Assembly (NCBI GenBank): GCA_900546365.1
Contig: URCF01000001.1
Location: forward strand, 186,001-250,000
Direction of reading: 5' to 3'
DNA length: 64,000 nt
Source of the DNA: an uncultured Porphyromonadaceae bacterium
GTDB lineage: Bacteria > Bacteroidota > Bacteroidia > Bacteroidales > Muribaculaceae
Shown: in pieces, positions 8,741 to 17,673 of the stretch
Numbering within the stretch: the stretch's first letter is position 1
Layout: each line of letters opens with the position of its first letter
Translations under genes and position numbers: made by a program
Notes under the pieces: generated by a model
What the model was told of the DNA's origin: nothing
Databases searched by the model: none
What the model saw: only the letters and a program-made list of their open reading frames with translations

Positions 8741-9352
8741 TTAGTTGCAGTGTGGGTTGTGGGGGTGGTACAGCCATCCCCGGAAATCGGTGCCGAGCGA
8801 CTTCACATATCTGTGCCAGTAGGAGTCATGGGCACCGGTAAGCAGTTTGTGATGGTCCTCACATCCGGCCACTGCCCACACTTTCGACTCAAGCTCCTCG
8901 TCAAGCTGCTCTCTGCTCCAGCCACTGTAGCCGATGAAAAATCTTATGAACCCCTCAAGCGGATAGCCGGTGTTGACATACTGCTTCATGGAGGAAAAGT
9001 CACCACCGATATATAATCCGGGTGTTATTTCATTAGAGTCCGGGATGATTTCCGGACCGAGGGTGTGCATGAAAAAGAGCCTGTCGCATGACAACGGACC
9101 TCCGCAATACACCGGGATATGCTCCTTGCGGGTCACACCTGTTATCAATGAGTGGAGGTAGTAAGAGGTGGAATGGTTCATCACCACGCCCATAGCGGTG
9201 GCTCCCGACTCATATTCTATCAGCGATATCACGGAATGGCGGAAGTAGTCTTCGCGCAGAAATGGCTCGGATATGAGCAAGGCTCCAGGTTGGGGCGAAA
9301 CCTTACTTGCGATATTGATATTGAAAATTTCCCGGTCGTAATCAATCATCAT
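8741..9352 (-). CDS. YqgE/AlgH family protein (DUF179)
   Basis: A 203-residue member of the YqgE/AlgH family, whose biochemical role is not settled. Family marks are GALLISEPFLREDYFRHSVI near the N-terminus, ATAMGVVMNHS, YCGGPLSCDRLFFMHTLG and FIGYSGWSREQLDEEL. Length and ends match the family. Two adjacent ATGs (9352 and 9349) can serve as start. A strong promoter box ends only five bases before the first ATG, so the mRNA may be nearly leaderless. The gene stands alone between the S41 protease promoter and the divergent DXS-like gene. Confidence 0.9.
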   Translation of the reverse strand: MMIDYDREIFNINIASKVSPQPGALLISEPFLREDYFRHSVISLIEYESGATAMGVVMNHSTSYYLHSLITGVTRKEHIPVYCGGPLSCDRLFFMHTLGPEIIPDSNEITPGLYIGGDFSSMKQYVNTGYPLEGFIRFFIGYSGWSREQLDEELESKVWAVAGCEDHHKLLTGAHDSYWHRYVKSLGTDFRGWLYHPHNPHCN

Positions 9353-9356
9353 GTTT

Positions 9357-9387
9357 CAAAGATAGTATTGTGGTTTTAAATCCGCAA
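9357..9387 (-). promoter_or_regulatory. Promoter of the yqgE gene, abutting the start codon
   Basis: Minus-strand TTG (9387-9385), 20-nt spacer, TATCTTTG (9364-9357). The predicted transcript start falls on or beside the ATG at 9352/9349. Confidence 0.65.
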
Positions 9388-9470
9388 GTATGAATTGTTA
9401 AAAATGTCGGTTGTTTACCTTTTGACAACACTTTTGTGGGAATTCATGTTGTAAATACTGAGATATTGGT

Positions 9471-9501
9471 TGTAAAACCGGCTCATTTAGCAGTAATTTT
9501 G
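9471..9501 (+). promoter_or_regulatory. Promoter of the DXS-like gene
   Basis: TTG (9471-9473), 20-nt spacer, TAATTTTG (9494-9501). The ATG is 31 nt downstream. Confidence 0.72.
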
Positions 9502-9532
9502 TATCGGAATTTTTTTTACAAACTGACTATAT

Positions 9533-11290
9533 ATGGATATAAACAACATTCACTCGTCTGCCGACATAAAATCTCTCGGACCGGACGAGCTGATAGATGC
9601 GTGTGCTCAAATTCGCACCGCACTCCTTACCAAGCTGTCGCGCCACGGTGGTCATGTGGGTCCCAATCTCGGAATGGTGGAGATGTCAGTGGCTCTTCAC
9701 TATGTGTTTGATTTGCCGAAAGACAAGATTGTGTATGATGTGTCCCATCAAAGCTATGTGCACAAGATGCTCACCGGACGCATGGAAGCGTTCACTGATC
9801 CTGCCCACTACGATGATGTGACCGGCTATACCAACCCCAGGGAAAGCGCGACTGACCTGTTTACAATCGGTCACACCTCCACCGGCGTGAGTCTAGCCGG
9901 CGGTCTCGTGAAAGCCCGCGAGCTTATGGGTGGTGACGAGAATATCATAGCTGTGGTTGGCGACGGGTCGCTCAGCGGCGGCGAGGCTTTTGAGGGGCTT
10001 GACTATGCAGCCACTCTCAAGAGTAAATTTATAATTGTGGTCAATGATAATGAAATGTCGATTGCCGAGAATCATGGCGGACTATACTCTAATCTCCGTG
10101 ATTTGAGAGAAAGCAACGGCCAATGTGAGTGCAACTACTTCAAGGCCATGGGGCTTGATTATAGATATGTGGCCTACGGCAACGATTTGAGGTCTTTGAT
10201 CGAAGCCTTTGAGGATGTGAAGCGATTGGATCATCCTGTGGTGGTGCATATCCATACTCAGAAAGGGGAGGGGTATGCTCCTGCTGAAGCCCACAAGGAG
10301 CGGTTTCATTTTTCGGCACCGTTTGATGTCGCCACCGGCAATCCGCTGAATATGAATGAAGCTCCGGATTATGGAGATATCACGGCTGAGCATCTGTTGG
10401 AGATGATGAAGCAAGATCCGTCTGTTGTGGCTATCACCGCCGGAACTCCCGGTGTCATCGGGTTCGGACCGGAAAGGCGTCGGCTGGCCGGCGAGCAGTT
10501 TGTGGATGTAGGCATCGCCGAGCAAGAGGCTGTTGCTCTCGCATCCGGCATTGCCAAAGGCGGCGGCAAGCCATTTTTCGGCGTTGTAAGCTCGTTTGTG
10601 CAGCGTGCATACGACCAGCTTTCGCAAGATATGGCCATTAACTCCACTTCTCCGGTGATTGGTATATTCTATGGCACCGTACTCGGCATGAATGATGTCA
10701 CACACCTCGGATGGTTTGACATCGCCTTGATTTCCAATATCCCCGGTGTGGTATATCTGGCTCCGACATGCAAGGAGGAGTATCTGGCGATGCTCACATG
10801 GGCTATGAAGCAGAACGGTTATCCTGTGGCTCTCCGCGTGCCCGGCACCAAGGTTGTGGAGAGCGGTAGGACATACACGTCGGACTACTCTGACATTAAT
10901 AAATACAGTGTTGAGCATAAGGGAGATTCCGTAGCCATTATCGCTGCCGGTGCTTTCTTCTCCCGCGGTGAGCAGTTGCGAAAATTGCTCGCAGATAAAG
11001 GCGTTGATGCCACCTTGATCAATCCTCGCTTCCTCAGCGGATTGGATGTGGAGTTGCTTGACTCGCTTCGTCGTGACCATCAACTTGTTGTTACACTTGA
11101 GGACGGTGTGCTTGATGGTGGCTTTGGCGAGAAGGTTGCTCGCTTCTACGGCACCGATAAGGATATGATAGTGAAATGCTACGGATTGAAAAAAGAGTTT
11201 GCCGACAGGTACAGCTATCAGCAGATTCTCGAACAAAATCATCTCATGCCCGAGCAGATGACAGACGAGATTCTTGCCACTCTGCATTGA
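9533..11290 (+). CDS. dxs: 1-deoxy-D-xylulose-5-phosphate synthase family protein, divergent
   Basis: A 585-residue thiamine-diphosphate enzyme of the DXS family. The ThDP-binding region GDGSLSGGEAFEGLD with NDNEMSIAENHGG is clear, as are DVSHQSYVHKMLTGR and the catalytic-glutamate motif VGIAEQEAV with SSFVQRAYDQ. It is about 40-50 residues shorter than typical DXS. The usual AEQHAV is AEQEAV, and the DRAG block that normally supplies a phosphate-binding arginine reads YGTVLGMNDVTHLG. The product of canonical DXS feeds isoprenoids, thiamine and pyridoxal; here the donor or acceptor could differ. It could instead be a second DXS paralogue, with the canonical one elsewhere in the genome. It is monocistronic. 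Confidence 0.78.
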   Translation: MDINNIHSSADIKSLGPDELIDACAQIRTALLTKLSRHGGHVGPNLGMVEMSVALHYVFDLPKDKIVYDVSHQSYVHKMLTGRMEAFTDPAHYDDVTGYTNPRESATDLFTIGHTSTGVSLAGGLVKARELMGGDENIIAVVGDGSLSGGEAFEGLDYAATLKSKFIIVVNDNEMSIAENHGGLYSNLRDLRESNGQCECNYFKAMGLDYRYVAYGNDLRSLIEAFEDVKRLDHPVVVHIHTQKGEGYAPAEAHKERFHFSAPFDVATGNPLNMNEAPDYGDITAEHLLEMMKQDPSVVAITAGTPGVIGFGPERRRLAGEQFVDVGIAEQEAVALASGIAKGGGKPFFGVVSSFVQRAYDQLSQDMAINSTSPVIGIFYGTVLGMNDVTHLGWFDIALISNIPGVVYLAPTCKEEYLAMLTWAMKQNGYPVALRVPGTKVVESGRTYTSDYSDINKYSVEHKGDSVAIIAAGAFFSRGEQLRKLLADKGVDATLINPRFLSGLDVELLDSLRRDHQLVVTLEDGVLDGGFGEKVARFYGTDKDMIVKCYGLKKEFADRYSYQQILEQNHLMPEQMTDEILATLH

Positions 11291-11728
11291 TATAAGGATA
11301 AAACGTGTTACAACCGTGTGTCATAACAAAAGTTAAAACTTTTGATTCCGGCGCGCGGTTGTTTCTTTTCTTGGTGTCTTGTAGTTGATTGTAAATCAAA
11401 GAAATGTATGGTTTGTTCTTCTGCTTGATTCTATATATGTGAAAAATTAGACTGATTTTTATCATAAATTTACAGAATTTCACACTGTGCACAAAAGTTT
11501 CAGAATGTGCATTTTGGGCTAATACCGCTTGTATTCACAGTTTCACGACCGTTTTGGAGCGGAATGTCAGTTTAAAATTCACATTTGTTTACTTTAAATG
11601 GCTCTCAAATCTTAAAATCAGCGTGCATATATATAATATGTGGGGTTTGGGCAGTTTGCAATCCGATTGGATTCGGAGTAACTTTGCAGCATCAAACTAA
11701 TCTACTCCGCAACGGATACCAATCGAAA
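11291..11728. other. 438-nt intergenic region with a perfect inverted repeat
   Basis: No convincing coding sequence is seen. An inverted repeat CAAAAGTT-AA-AACTTTTG lies at 11327-11344, 37 nt after the DXS-like stop; it lacks a T-run, so it looks more like a protein-binding site or weak terminator than a strong intrinsic terminator. The rest is AT-rich. The promoter for the NlpC/P60 gene is at 11655-11686. A longer open frame from 11585 leads into that gene but is not used as its start. Confidence 0.5.
11655..11686 (+). promoter_or_regulatory. Promoter of the NlpC/P60 gene
   Basis: TTTG (11655-11658), 20-nt spacer, TAACTTTG (11679-11686). The preferred ATG at 11729 lies 43 nt downstream, which also argues against the longer upstream frame. 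Confidence 0.75.
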
Positions 11729-12370
11729 ATGTACCATAAAATCTTTGCCATATTAGCCATGATAGCTTCGTCAATCACTGCGATTGCCGATCCCACACCC
11801 GATGTCAAACCGCTCTATGATTTAAACAGCACCATGAGCGTGCTTGACGCCAACCATAGTTCGCTTTATACCGGCGATGTGTATATGCCCACTTTGGAGG
11901 AGATGCTCGGTGAGCCCGTGGACAATTTCGGCGACATTATCGACAATCAGTGGCTCAAGGATGGATTGGTGGATTATGCAAAGAACTATCTCGGCACCCG
12001 CTATCGTCATGGAGCTAAAGGCCCGAACGCTTTCGATTGCTCCGGCTTCACAAGCTATGTGTTCCGCAAGTTCGGCTATCAGTTGAGTCCGGCATCGCGC
12101 ATGCAGGGCACACAGGGCGAGCGCGTGGATATTGCCAATGTGGAAGTAGGCGACCTGATGTTCTTCAGCGGTCGGCGTGGCGGTTCAACAGTGGGCCACG
12201 TGGGGATGGTGATAGATGTGGATCGCAAAAACGGCACACTCAAGTTCATCCATGCCTCTACAAGCAAAGGTGTTGTGATACAGAGCTACCCCGATGGAGC
12301 CTACTATTCGCGCCACTTCCTTCATGTGCAGCGTGTGATAGATGTGGAAAGTCCCATAGCGAGAAATTAA
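11729..12370 (+). CDS. Exported NlpC/P60 family cell-wall hydrolase
   Basis: A 213-residue protein with a signal peptide (MYHKIFAILAMIASSITAIA) and a C-terminal NlpC/P60 papain-like domain. The catalytic Cys is in AFDCSGFTSYVF, the His in VGHVGMVID, and the third polar position is in FIHASTSKG. Such enzymes cleave D-gamma-glutamyl-meso-diaminopimelate or related bonds of peptidoglycan stem peptides in the periplasm. The frame is open for 48 further codons upstream, but the promoter at 11655-11686 and the signal peptide place the start at 11729. No SH3 or LysM domain is visible, so this is a minimal single-domain hydrolase. It ends at a terminator at 12442. Confidence 0.93.
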   Translation: MYHKIFAILAMIASSITAIADPTPDVKPLYDLNSTMSVLDANHSSLYTGDVYMPTLEEMLGEPVDNFGDIIDNQWLKDGLVDYAKNYLGTRYRHGAKGPNAFDCSGFTSYVFRKFGYQLSPASRMQGTQGERVDIANVEVGDLMFFSGRRGGSTVGHVGMVIDVDRKNGTLKFIHASTSKGVVIQSYPDGAYYSRHFLHVQRVIDVESPIARN

Positions 12371-12441
12371 AAAAATTCTATATTTGCGTGTTTTTGCGGG
12401 ATTGATATTCGCTAAGAGCCTGTCCCAAGAAAAAATAAAAG

Positions 12442-12476
12442 ATACCGTTGTCTGCCGGCAGCGGTATTATTTTTTA
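12442..12476 (+). terminator. Rho-independent terminator after the NlpC/P60 gene
   Basis: Stem ATACCG/CGGTAT (12442-12447 and 12462-12467) with an inner TGCCGGCA palindrome, followed by a T-rich stretch ending in TTTTTTATT. Confidence 0.7.
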
Positions 12477-12507
12477 TTGGCTAAAGAATTGATTTTGTCT
12501 TTTTTTG

Positions 12508-12538
12508 TTGGTGCAGATTGCAAAGTTTGTTAATTTTG
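12508..12538 (+). promoter_or_regulatory. Promoter of the mutA-mutB operon
   Basis: TTG (12508-12510), 20-nt spacer, TAATTTTG (12531-12538). The mutA ATG is 52 nt downstream. Confidence 0.72.
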
Positions 12539-12590
12539 CAGCATATTGACCTTAATTCAACATGATTAAACAAATCATACTATAATCATT

Positions 12591-14432
12591 ATGGCAGAAA
12601 AGAAAGAATTATTGTTTGACCAATTTCCCCCGGTGAGCACCGAGGAATGGCGTGCCAAAGTTGAGGCCGACCTCAAGGGCGCTCCGTTTGACAAGAAATT
12701 GGTGTGGAGAACTAATGAAGGCTTTAATCTTCAGCCCATGTATCGCGCCGAAGATATCGAGGACTTCGACACCACCAACTCGCTTCCCGGCGAATACCCC
12801 TACGTGCGTGGTATTAAAACTGACAATGAATGGCTCAGCAGACAGGAAATTATTGCAGACACCGCTGAAAAGGCCAACGAAATTGCCCTTGATGTGCTTG
12901 GCAAAGGCATCAACTCACTTGGACTCAAGGTGAAGGATGCCGCCGACATCGCCGTTCTGCTCAATGGCATCGACCTGAGCAAGGTGGAAATCAATCTGGT
13001 ATGCTGTCCCAAAAAGGCCATCGCTGTGGCCACCGCTCTTGTGGATTATATCAAGGCCAACAAAGCCGAAGCAACCTTCCGCGGCTCTGTGGCGTTCAAT
13101 CCGTTCAAAAAGGCTTTGAAACATGGTCAGCCTTTCCCCGGCGACATCGCTCAGATGGGTGCCGATATGGTGAAGATTGCCGCCCCTGTTGAAGGATTGA
13201 GGGTGCTGTCGGTTGACAGCGAGATGCTCTCCAATGCCGGTGCATATATTTTCCAGGAACTCGGCTATGCTCTTGCTTGGGGCGCTGAGTGGCTCACCCT
13301 CCTCACTGACAAGGGTCTTTCCGCAAGCGAAGTGGCAAAACGCATCAAATTCAATATGGGTGTGTCAAGCAACTATTTCATGGAATTGGCAAAATTCCGT
13401 GCCGCCCGTATGCTTTGGGCACAGATTGTCAAGCAATATCCCGGCACTGTTGATGCCGATTGCAAGCAGCATGTTCATGCCATCACTTCGCGTTTTAACC
13501 AGACAATCTACGACGCTCATGTGAATCTGCTCCGCTCCCAAACCGAATGTATGAGCGCCGCTCTCGCCGGTGTGGAGTCAATCACTGTCACTCCGTTTGA
13601 CACTCCCTATCAAACACCTGATACATTCTCCGAGCGTATTGCCCGCAACCAGCAGTTCCTCCTCAAGGAGGAGAGCCATCTCGACAAGGTGGTTGACCCT
13701 GCCGGTGGCAGCTACTATGTGGAGACTCTGACTGTGTCAATTGCCAAAGAGGCTTGGAAATTGTTCCTTGAAGTAGAAGAAAAAGGTGGTTTCCTCACAT
13801 GCGTCAACGACGGCTCCATTCAGGCTGCCGTGCGCGAGACAAGTGCCAAACGCCACACTGATGTTGCCCGTCGCAAGGAGATTCTTCTCGGCACCAACCA
13901 GTATCCGAATATCAACGAAACCGCTGCCGCAAAAATCGTTACCGATGGTTGTACCTGCTCTTGCGGCCATGGCGAATGTGACACAGACGCCGGTCTTCCC
14001 ACTTCGCGTGCAGCCAGCGATTTCGAAGCTCTGCGTCTTGCCACCGAGGCTTCCTCGCATCGTCCCAAGGTGTTCATGCTCACAATCGGCAATCTGGCCA
14101 TGCGTTTGGCGCGTGCTCAGTTCAGCACCAACTTCTTTGGATGTGCAGGCTACGAAATTATCGACAATCTCGGGTTTGACACAGTGGAGCAGGGCGTGGA
14201 TGCCGCTCTCGCCAAGGGTGCCGATGTGATTGTGCTTTGCTCCAGCGATGATGAATATGCCACCCTCGCTCCTGAAGCGTTCAAATATCTTGATGGCCGT
14301 GCCGAATTTGTGGTTGCGGGTGCTCCCGCATGCATGGAGGAGCTCCAGGCTGCCGGCATTAAGGAATTTGTGCATGTGCGCTGCAATGTGCTTGACACTC
14401 TCAAGGCTTTCAATGCACGTTTGCTTAAATAA
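12591..14432 (+). CDS. mutA: Methylmalonyl-CoA mutase small (beta) subunit
   Basis: The 613-residue small subunit of the heterodimeric mutase that interconverts succinyl-CoA and (R)-methylmalonyl-CoA, a step in propionate formation by gut Bacteroidota. It begins LLFDQFPPVSTEEWRAKVEADLKG, the usual family start, and holds the barrel-like region with RNQQFLLKEESHLDKVVDPAGGSYYVE. The C-terminal flavodoxin-like domain has no cobalamin DXHXXG motif, as expected of the non-catalytic subunit. A short cysteine-rich linker (CTCSCGHGECD) occurs near residue 460. The gene is followed after 37 nt by mutB. Confidence 0.96.
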   Translation: MAEKKELLFDQFPPVSTEEWRAKVEADLKGAPFDKKLVWRTNEGFNLQPMYRAEDIEDFDTTNSLPGEYPYVRGIKTDNEWLSRQEIIADTAEKANEIALDVLGKGINSLGLKVKDAADIAVLLNGIDLSKVEINLVCCPKKAIAVATALVDYIKANKAEATFRGSVAFNPFKKALKHGQPFPGDIAQMGADMVKIAAPVEGLRVLSVDSEMLSNAGAYIFQELGYALAWGAEWLTLLTDKGLSASEVAKRIKFNMGVSSNYFMELAKFRAARMLWAQIVKQYPGTVDADCKQHVHAITSRFNQTIYDAHVNLLRSQTECMSAALAGVESITVTPFDTPYQTPDTFSERIARNQQFLLKEESHLDKVVDPAGGSYYVETLTVSIAKEAWKLFLEVEEKGGFLTCVNDGSIQAAVRETSAKRHTDVARRKEILLGTNQYPNINETAAAKIVTDGCTCSCGHGECDTDAGLPTSRAASDFEALRLATEASSHRPKVFMLTIGNLAMRLARAQFSTNFFGCAGYEIIDNLGFDTVEQGVDAALAKGADVIVLCSSDDEYATLAPEAFKYLDGRAEFVVAGAPACMEELQAAGIKEFVHVRCNVLDTLKAFNARLLK

Positions 14433-14469
14433 TAGAAAATTCACCCATCGTTAGAAAATACAACTCAAT

Positions 14470-16602
14470 ATGAGACCCAATTTTAAAACCATAGATATAA
14501 CGAAAGATGCCTTTGGTGCTCAAAATGAAGCACCGGCAGCGGGTGAACAGTGGCTCACCCCTGAGCTTATCCCCGTTAAGCCCATCTATACCAAACAAGA
14601 TCTCGAGGGGATGGAACACCTCAACTATGTGAGTGGTTTGCCTCCGTTCCTACGCGGTCCGTACAGTGCCATGTATCCTCTGCGCCCATGGACTATCCGT
14701 CAGTATGCCGGATTTTCCACAGCTGCTGAGTCAAACGCTTTCTATCGCCGCAACCTTGCCTCCGGTCAGAAAGGTCTGTCTGTGGCTTTCGACCTCGCAA
14801 CACACCGCGGCTATGATGCCGACCACGAACGTGTGGTTGGTGATGTAGGCAAGGCCGGTGTGTCAATCTGCTCGCTCGAGGATATGAAAGTGCTGTTTGA
14901 CGGTATTCCCTTGAACAAAATGTCGGTGTCGATGACCATGAACGGTGCTGTGCTTCCAGTGCTTGCGTTCTACATCAACGCCGGTTTGGAGCAGGGTGCC
15001 AAGCTTGAAGAGATGGCCGGTACCATACAGAACGACATCCTCAAGGAGTTCATGGTGCGCAACACCTATATATATCCGCCCGAATTCTCGATGCGCATTA
15101 TCGCCGACATATTTGAGTACACTTCGCAGAACATGCCGAAGTTCAACTCTATCTCCATCTCCGGCTACCATATGCAAGAGGCCGGCGCCACCTGCGACAT
15201 CGAGCTTGCCTACACTCTCGCCGACGGTTTGGAGTATCTCCGCGCCGGTGTGAATGCAGGTATGGATATCGATGCTTTTGCTCCGCGTCTATCGTTCTTC
15301 TGGGCCATCGGTATGAACTTCTTCATGGAGATTGCCAAGATGCGTGCAGCACGTATGCTTTGGGCAAAGATTGTGAAGCAGTTCAACCCCAAGAACCCCA
15401 AATCGCTCGCTCTCCGCACCCACTCGCAAACATCCGGCTGGTCGCTCACCGAGCAGGATCCGTTCAACAATGTAGGCCGCACATGTATCGAGGCCATGGG
15501 TGCCGCTCTGGGTCATACTCAGTCGCTCCACACCAACGCTCTCGATGAGGCTATCGCACTGCCTACCGACTTCTCCGCACGTATTGCCCGCAACACTCAG
15601 ATCTATATCCAGGAGGAGACTATGATTACCAAGCAGGTTGACCCATGGGCTGGTAGCTACTATGTGGAGTCGCTCACCAACGAAATCGCTCACCGCGCAT
15701 GGCAGCATATACAGGAGATTGAATCGCTCGGCGGCATGGCCAAGGCTATCGAAACCGGTCTGCCCAAGCTCCGTATTGAGGAAGCTGCCGCACGCACTCA
15801 GGCACGTATCGACTCCGGTCGTCAGACTATCGTCGGTATCAACAAGTATCGTCTTGACCACGAGGACCCCATCGACATCCTCGAGATTGACAACACCGAG
15901 GTGCGCAAGGAGCAGATTGAGCGTCTTGACGATGTGAAGGCTCATCGCGACGAAGCCAAGGTGAAAGAAGCTCTTGAAGCTATCACAGAGTGTGTGCGCA
16001 CCAAGCAAGGCAATCTTCTTGACCTCGCTGTCAAGGCTGCCGGCCTCCGTGCCACATTGGGTGAGATTTCCGACGCATGCGAAGCTGTTGTCGGCCGTTA
16101 TAAAGCAGTAATCAGAACTATTTCAGGCGTGTATTCCAGCGAAACCAAGAATGATCCCGATTTTGAGAAAGCTCAAAAAATGTGTGAAGAATTTGCCAAG
16201 CGCGAAGGTCGTCAACCCCGTATCATGATTGCCAAGATGGGTCAGGACGGTCACGACCGTGGCGCTAAGGTTGTGGCGACAGGATATGCCGACTGTGGCT
16301 TTGATGTTGACATGGGCCCGCTGTTCCAGACTCCTGCCGAGGCTGCTCGTCAGGCTGTGGAGAACGATGTCCATATCCTCGGCGTAAGCTCGCTTGCTGC
16401 CGGTCACAAAACTCTCGTGCCGCAGGTGATCGAGGAACTCAAGAAGCTCGGTCGCGAAGATATCCTTGTCACCGCCGGTGGCGTTATCCCCGCACAGGAC
16501 TACGACTTCCTCTACAAGGCCGGTGTTGCTGCCATCTTCGGCCCCGGCACACGTATTCCCGCATCAGCCATCAAGATGCTTGAAATCCTCAGCGAAGAAT
16601 AA
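14470..16602 (+). CDS. mutB: Methylmalonyl-CoA mutase large (alpha) subunit
   Basis: The 710-residue catalytic, adenosylcobalamin-binding subunit. The TIM-barrel part shows RPWTIRQYAGFSTAAESN, AFDLATHRGYDADH, the glutamine/histidine region RTHSQTSGWSLTEQDPFNN and the VDPWAGSYYVE motif. The C-terminal cobalamin domain contains the diagnostic DGHDRGAKVV (base-off ligand His) with TAGGVIPAQDY and IFGPGTRIP. Length equals that of known large subunits. It is co-transcribed with mutA and closed by a terminator at 16624. Epimerase and decarboxylase genes for the pathway are not in the window. Confidence 0.98.
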   Translation: MRPNFKTIDITKDAFGAQNEAPAAGEQWLTPELIPVKPIYTKQDLEGMEHLNYVSGLPPFLRGPYSAMYPLRPWTIRQYAGFSTAAESNAFYRRNLASGQKGLSVAFDLATHRGYDADHERVVGDVGKAGVSICSLEDMKVLFDGIPLNKMSVSMTMNGAVLPVLAFYINAGLEQGAKLEEMAGTIQNDILKEFMVRNTYIYPPEFSMRIIADIFEYTSQNMPKFNSISISGYHMQEAGATCDIELAYTLADGLEYLRAGVNAGMDIDAFAPRLSFFWAIGMNFFMEIAKMRAARMLWAKIVKQFNPKNPKSLALRTHSQTSGWSLTEQDPFNNVGRTCIEAMGAALGHTQSLHTNALDEAIALPTDFSARIARNTQIYIQEETMITKQVDPWAGSYYVESLTNEIAHRAWQHIQEIESLGGMAKAIETGLPKLRIEEAAARTQARIDSGRQTIVGINKYRLDHEDPIDILEIDNTEVRKEQIERLDDVKAHRDEAKVKEALEAITECVRTKQGNLLDLAVKAAGLRATLGEISDACEAVVGRYKAVIRTISGVYSSETKNDPDFEKAQKMCEEFAKREGRQPRIMIAKMGQDGHDRGAKVVATGYADCGFDVDMGPLFQTPAEAARQAVENDVHILGVSSLAAGHKTLVPQVIEELKKLGREDILVTAGGVIPAQDYDFLYKAGVAAIFGPGTRIPASAIKMLEILSEE

Positions 16603-16623
16603 TCTTCCAACATACATTTTAAC

Positions 16624-16656
16624 AGGGGCATCCACTCACGGGTGCCCCTTGTTTTG
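16624..16656 (+). terminator. Rho-independent terminator of mutA-mutB
   Basis: Perfect stem AGGGGCA/TGCCCCT (16624-16630 and 16643-16649) followed by TGTTTTGTTT, 21 nt after the mutB stop. Confidence 0.85.
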
Positions 16657-16754
16657 TTTAATTGCAGTTAAAAGTAAACAGACTCTAAAGCAGTAACTTT
16701 TTCGTTTAATAACGGGTCGGTATATTATCTCCCTGAGTAATATATTGATGATAT

Positions 16755-16794
16755 AAATCAAAAGCACACGTCTCCGGGTGGGGGCGTGTGCTTT
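16755..16794 (-). terminator. Rho-independent terminator after the OmpA-like gene
   Basis: A 10-bp inverted repeat AAAGCACACG/CGTGTGCTTT (16761-16770 and 16785-16794), 22 nt past the stop on the minus strand, followed there by TTGATTTAT. Confidence 0.75.
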
Positions 16795-16816
16795 GTGTTA
16801 GGAATAGGACAGGGGA

Positions 16817-17518
16817 TTAGCGGAGGGTGCCGGCTTCGGCCTGCTGAATCATCTGCTGGTTGGCGGTGATGTAAACTTCTACTCGGCGGTTCTGGGCGCG
16901 TCCGGCTTCGGTATCGTTTGAGGCAACGTAGTCGGCCATCGGAATACCGCGGGCGGTGAGTCGGCTGGCGGAAACGCCGCTGTTCTCCAGATACTGCTCA
17001 ACGGCGTCGGCACGGCCTGTGGCCACTTTCTGATTGGCCGCCATGGAGCCTACATTGTCAGTGTAGCCGAAAATCTGCACGTTGGTTTGTGGATTATTGT
17101 TGAGCGAAGCGGCAAACTGGCTGAGGTCGGTTTTGGCGTTTGCGCTCAAAGAAGTGCTGTTGAACGGGAATAGGATGCCGCCGTCAAAAGTCACCTTGAT
17201 GGCCTGGAGACCGTTCTGGTCGGTGACACTTTCCACTTTCGCTTTGTCGGCAAGTTCTTGCTCAAGCTGCTGCTTCTGCTTGTCCATCTTGCGGCCGATG
17301 AGAGCACCTGCGCCTGCACCTACGGCCGCGCCAATGGCTGAGCCGATGCCGGCACCTTTACCGCCGCCTATCAATGCGCCGAGTCCGGCACCGACGGCTG
17401 CGCCACCGCCGCCACCTATCAACGCTCCTTTACCGGTGTTGGTCAAACTGTTGCACCCGGAGGATGCCAGGAGGCCTACGCACAAAATACCTGCGCCTAA
17501 ATACTTGATGAGCTTCAT
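16817..17518 (-). CDS. OmpA family lipoprotein with glycine-zipper segment
   Basis: A 233-residue outer-membrane-associated lipoprotein. The signal peptide ends in the lipobox LLASSGC. Residues 30-75 are a glycine-zipper (GALIGGGGGAAVGAGLGALI and a second block), then a short charged coiled-coil (DKQKQQLEQELADKAK), then an OmpA-C peptidoglycan-binding domain with FPFNSTSLSANAK, FGYTDNVGS, GRADAVEQYL and AQNRRVEVYI. It would tether the outer membrane to the cell wall, as YiaD-like proteins do. A -7 box candidate TATATTTG lies at 17561-17568 on the minus strand; no good -33 partner is seen. It is monocistronic. Confidence 0.94.
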   Translation of the reverse strand: MKLIKYLGAGILCVGLLASSGCNSLTNTGKGALIGGGGGAAVGAGLGALIGGGKGAGIGSAIGAAVGAGAGALIGRKMDKQKQQLEQELADKAKVESVTDQNGLQAIKVTFDGGILFPFNSTSLSANAKTDLSQFAASLNNNPQTNVQIFGYTDNVGSMAANQKVATGRADAVEQYLENSGVSASRLTARGIPMADYVASNDTEAGRAQNRRVEVYITANQQMIQQAEAGTLR

Positions 17519-17618
17519 AGTAGTATCTGTTAAATGTTAAGTGTTAATTTTAACTATGTGCAAATATACACATTTATTCTTTTCGGTTATTATAAATACA
17601 CACTATTGAACAAAAATG

Positions 17619-17651
17619 TTTGCGATTTTATGTAAAGAAATCGTAATTTTG
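17619..17651 (+). promoter_or_regulatory. Promoter of the DMT transporter gene
   Basis: TTTG (17619-17622), 21-nt spacer, TAATTTTG (17644-17651). The ATG at 17674 is 22 nt downstream. Confidence 0.7.
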
Positions 17652-17673
17652 CAATATAAATATAGTTCCTAAC

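Noticed and set aside
10082..11287. A 401-residue frame antisense to the DXS-like gene
   Set aside because: The plus-strand gene has clear ThDP motifs; the antisense frame has no domain, no promoter and irregular composition, and is a by-product of codon usage.
12411..12427. GAGCCTGTCCCAAG-like sequence resembling an insertion-sequence end
   Set aside because: Only one copy is seen, with no matching inverted end, transposase or target duplication nearby.
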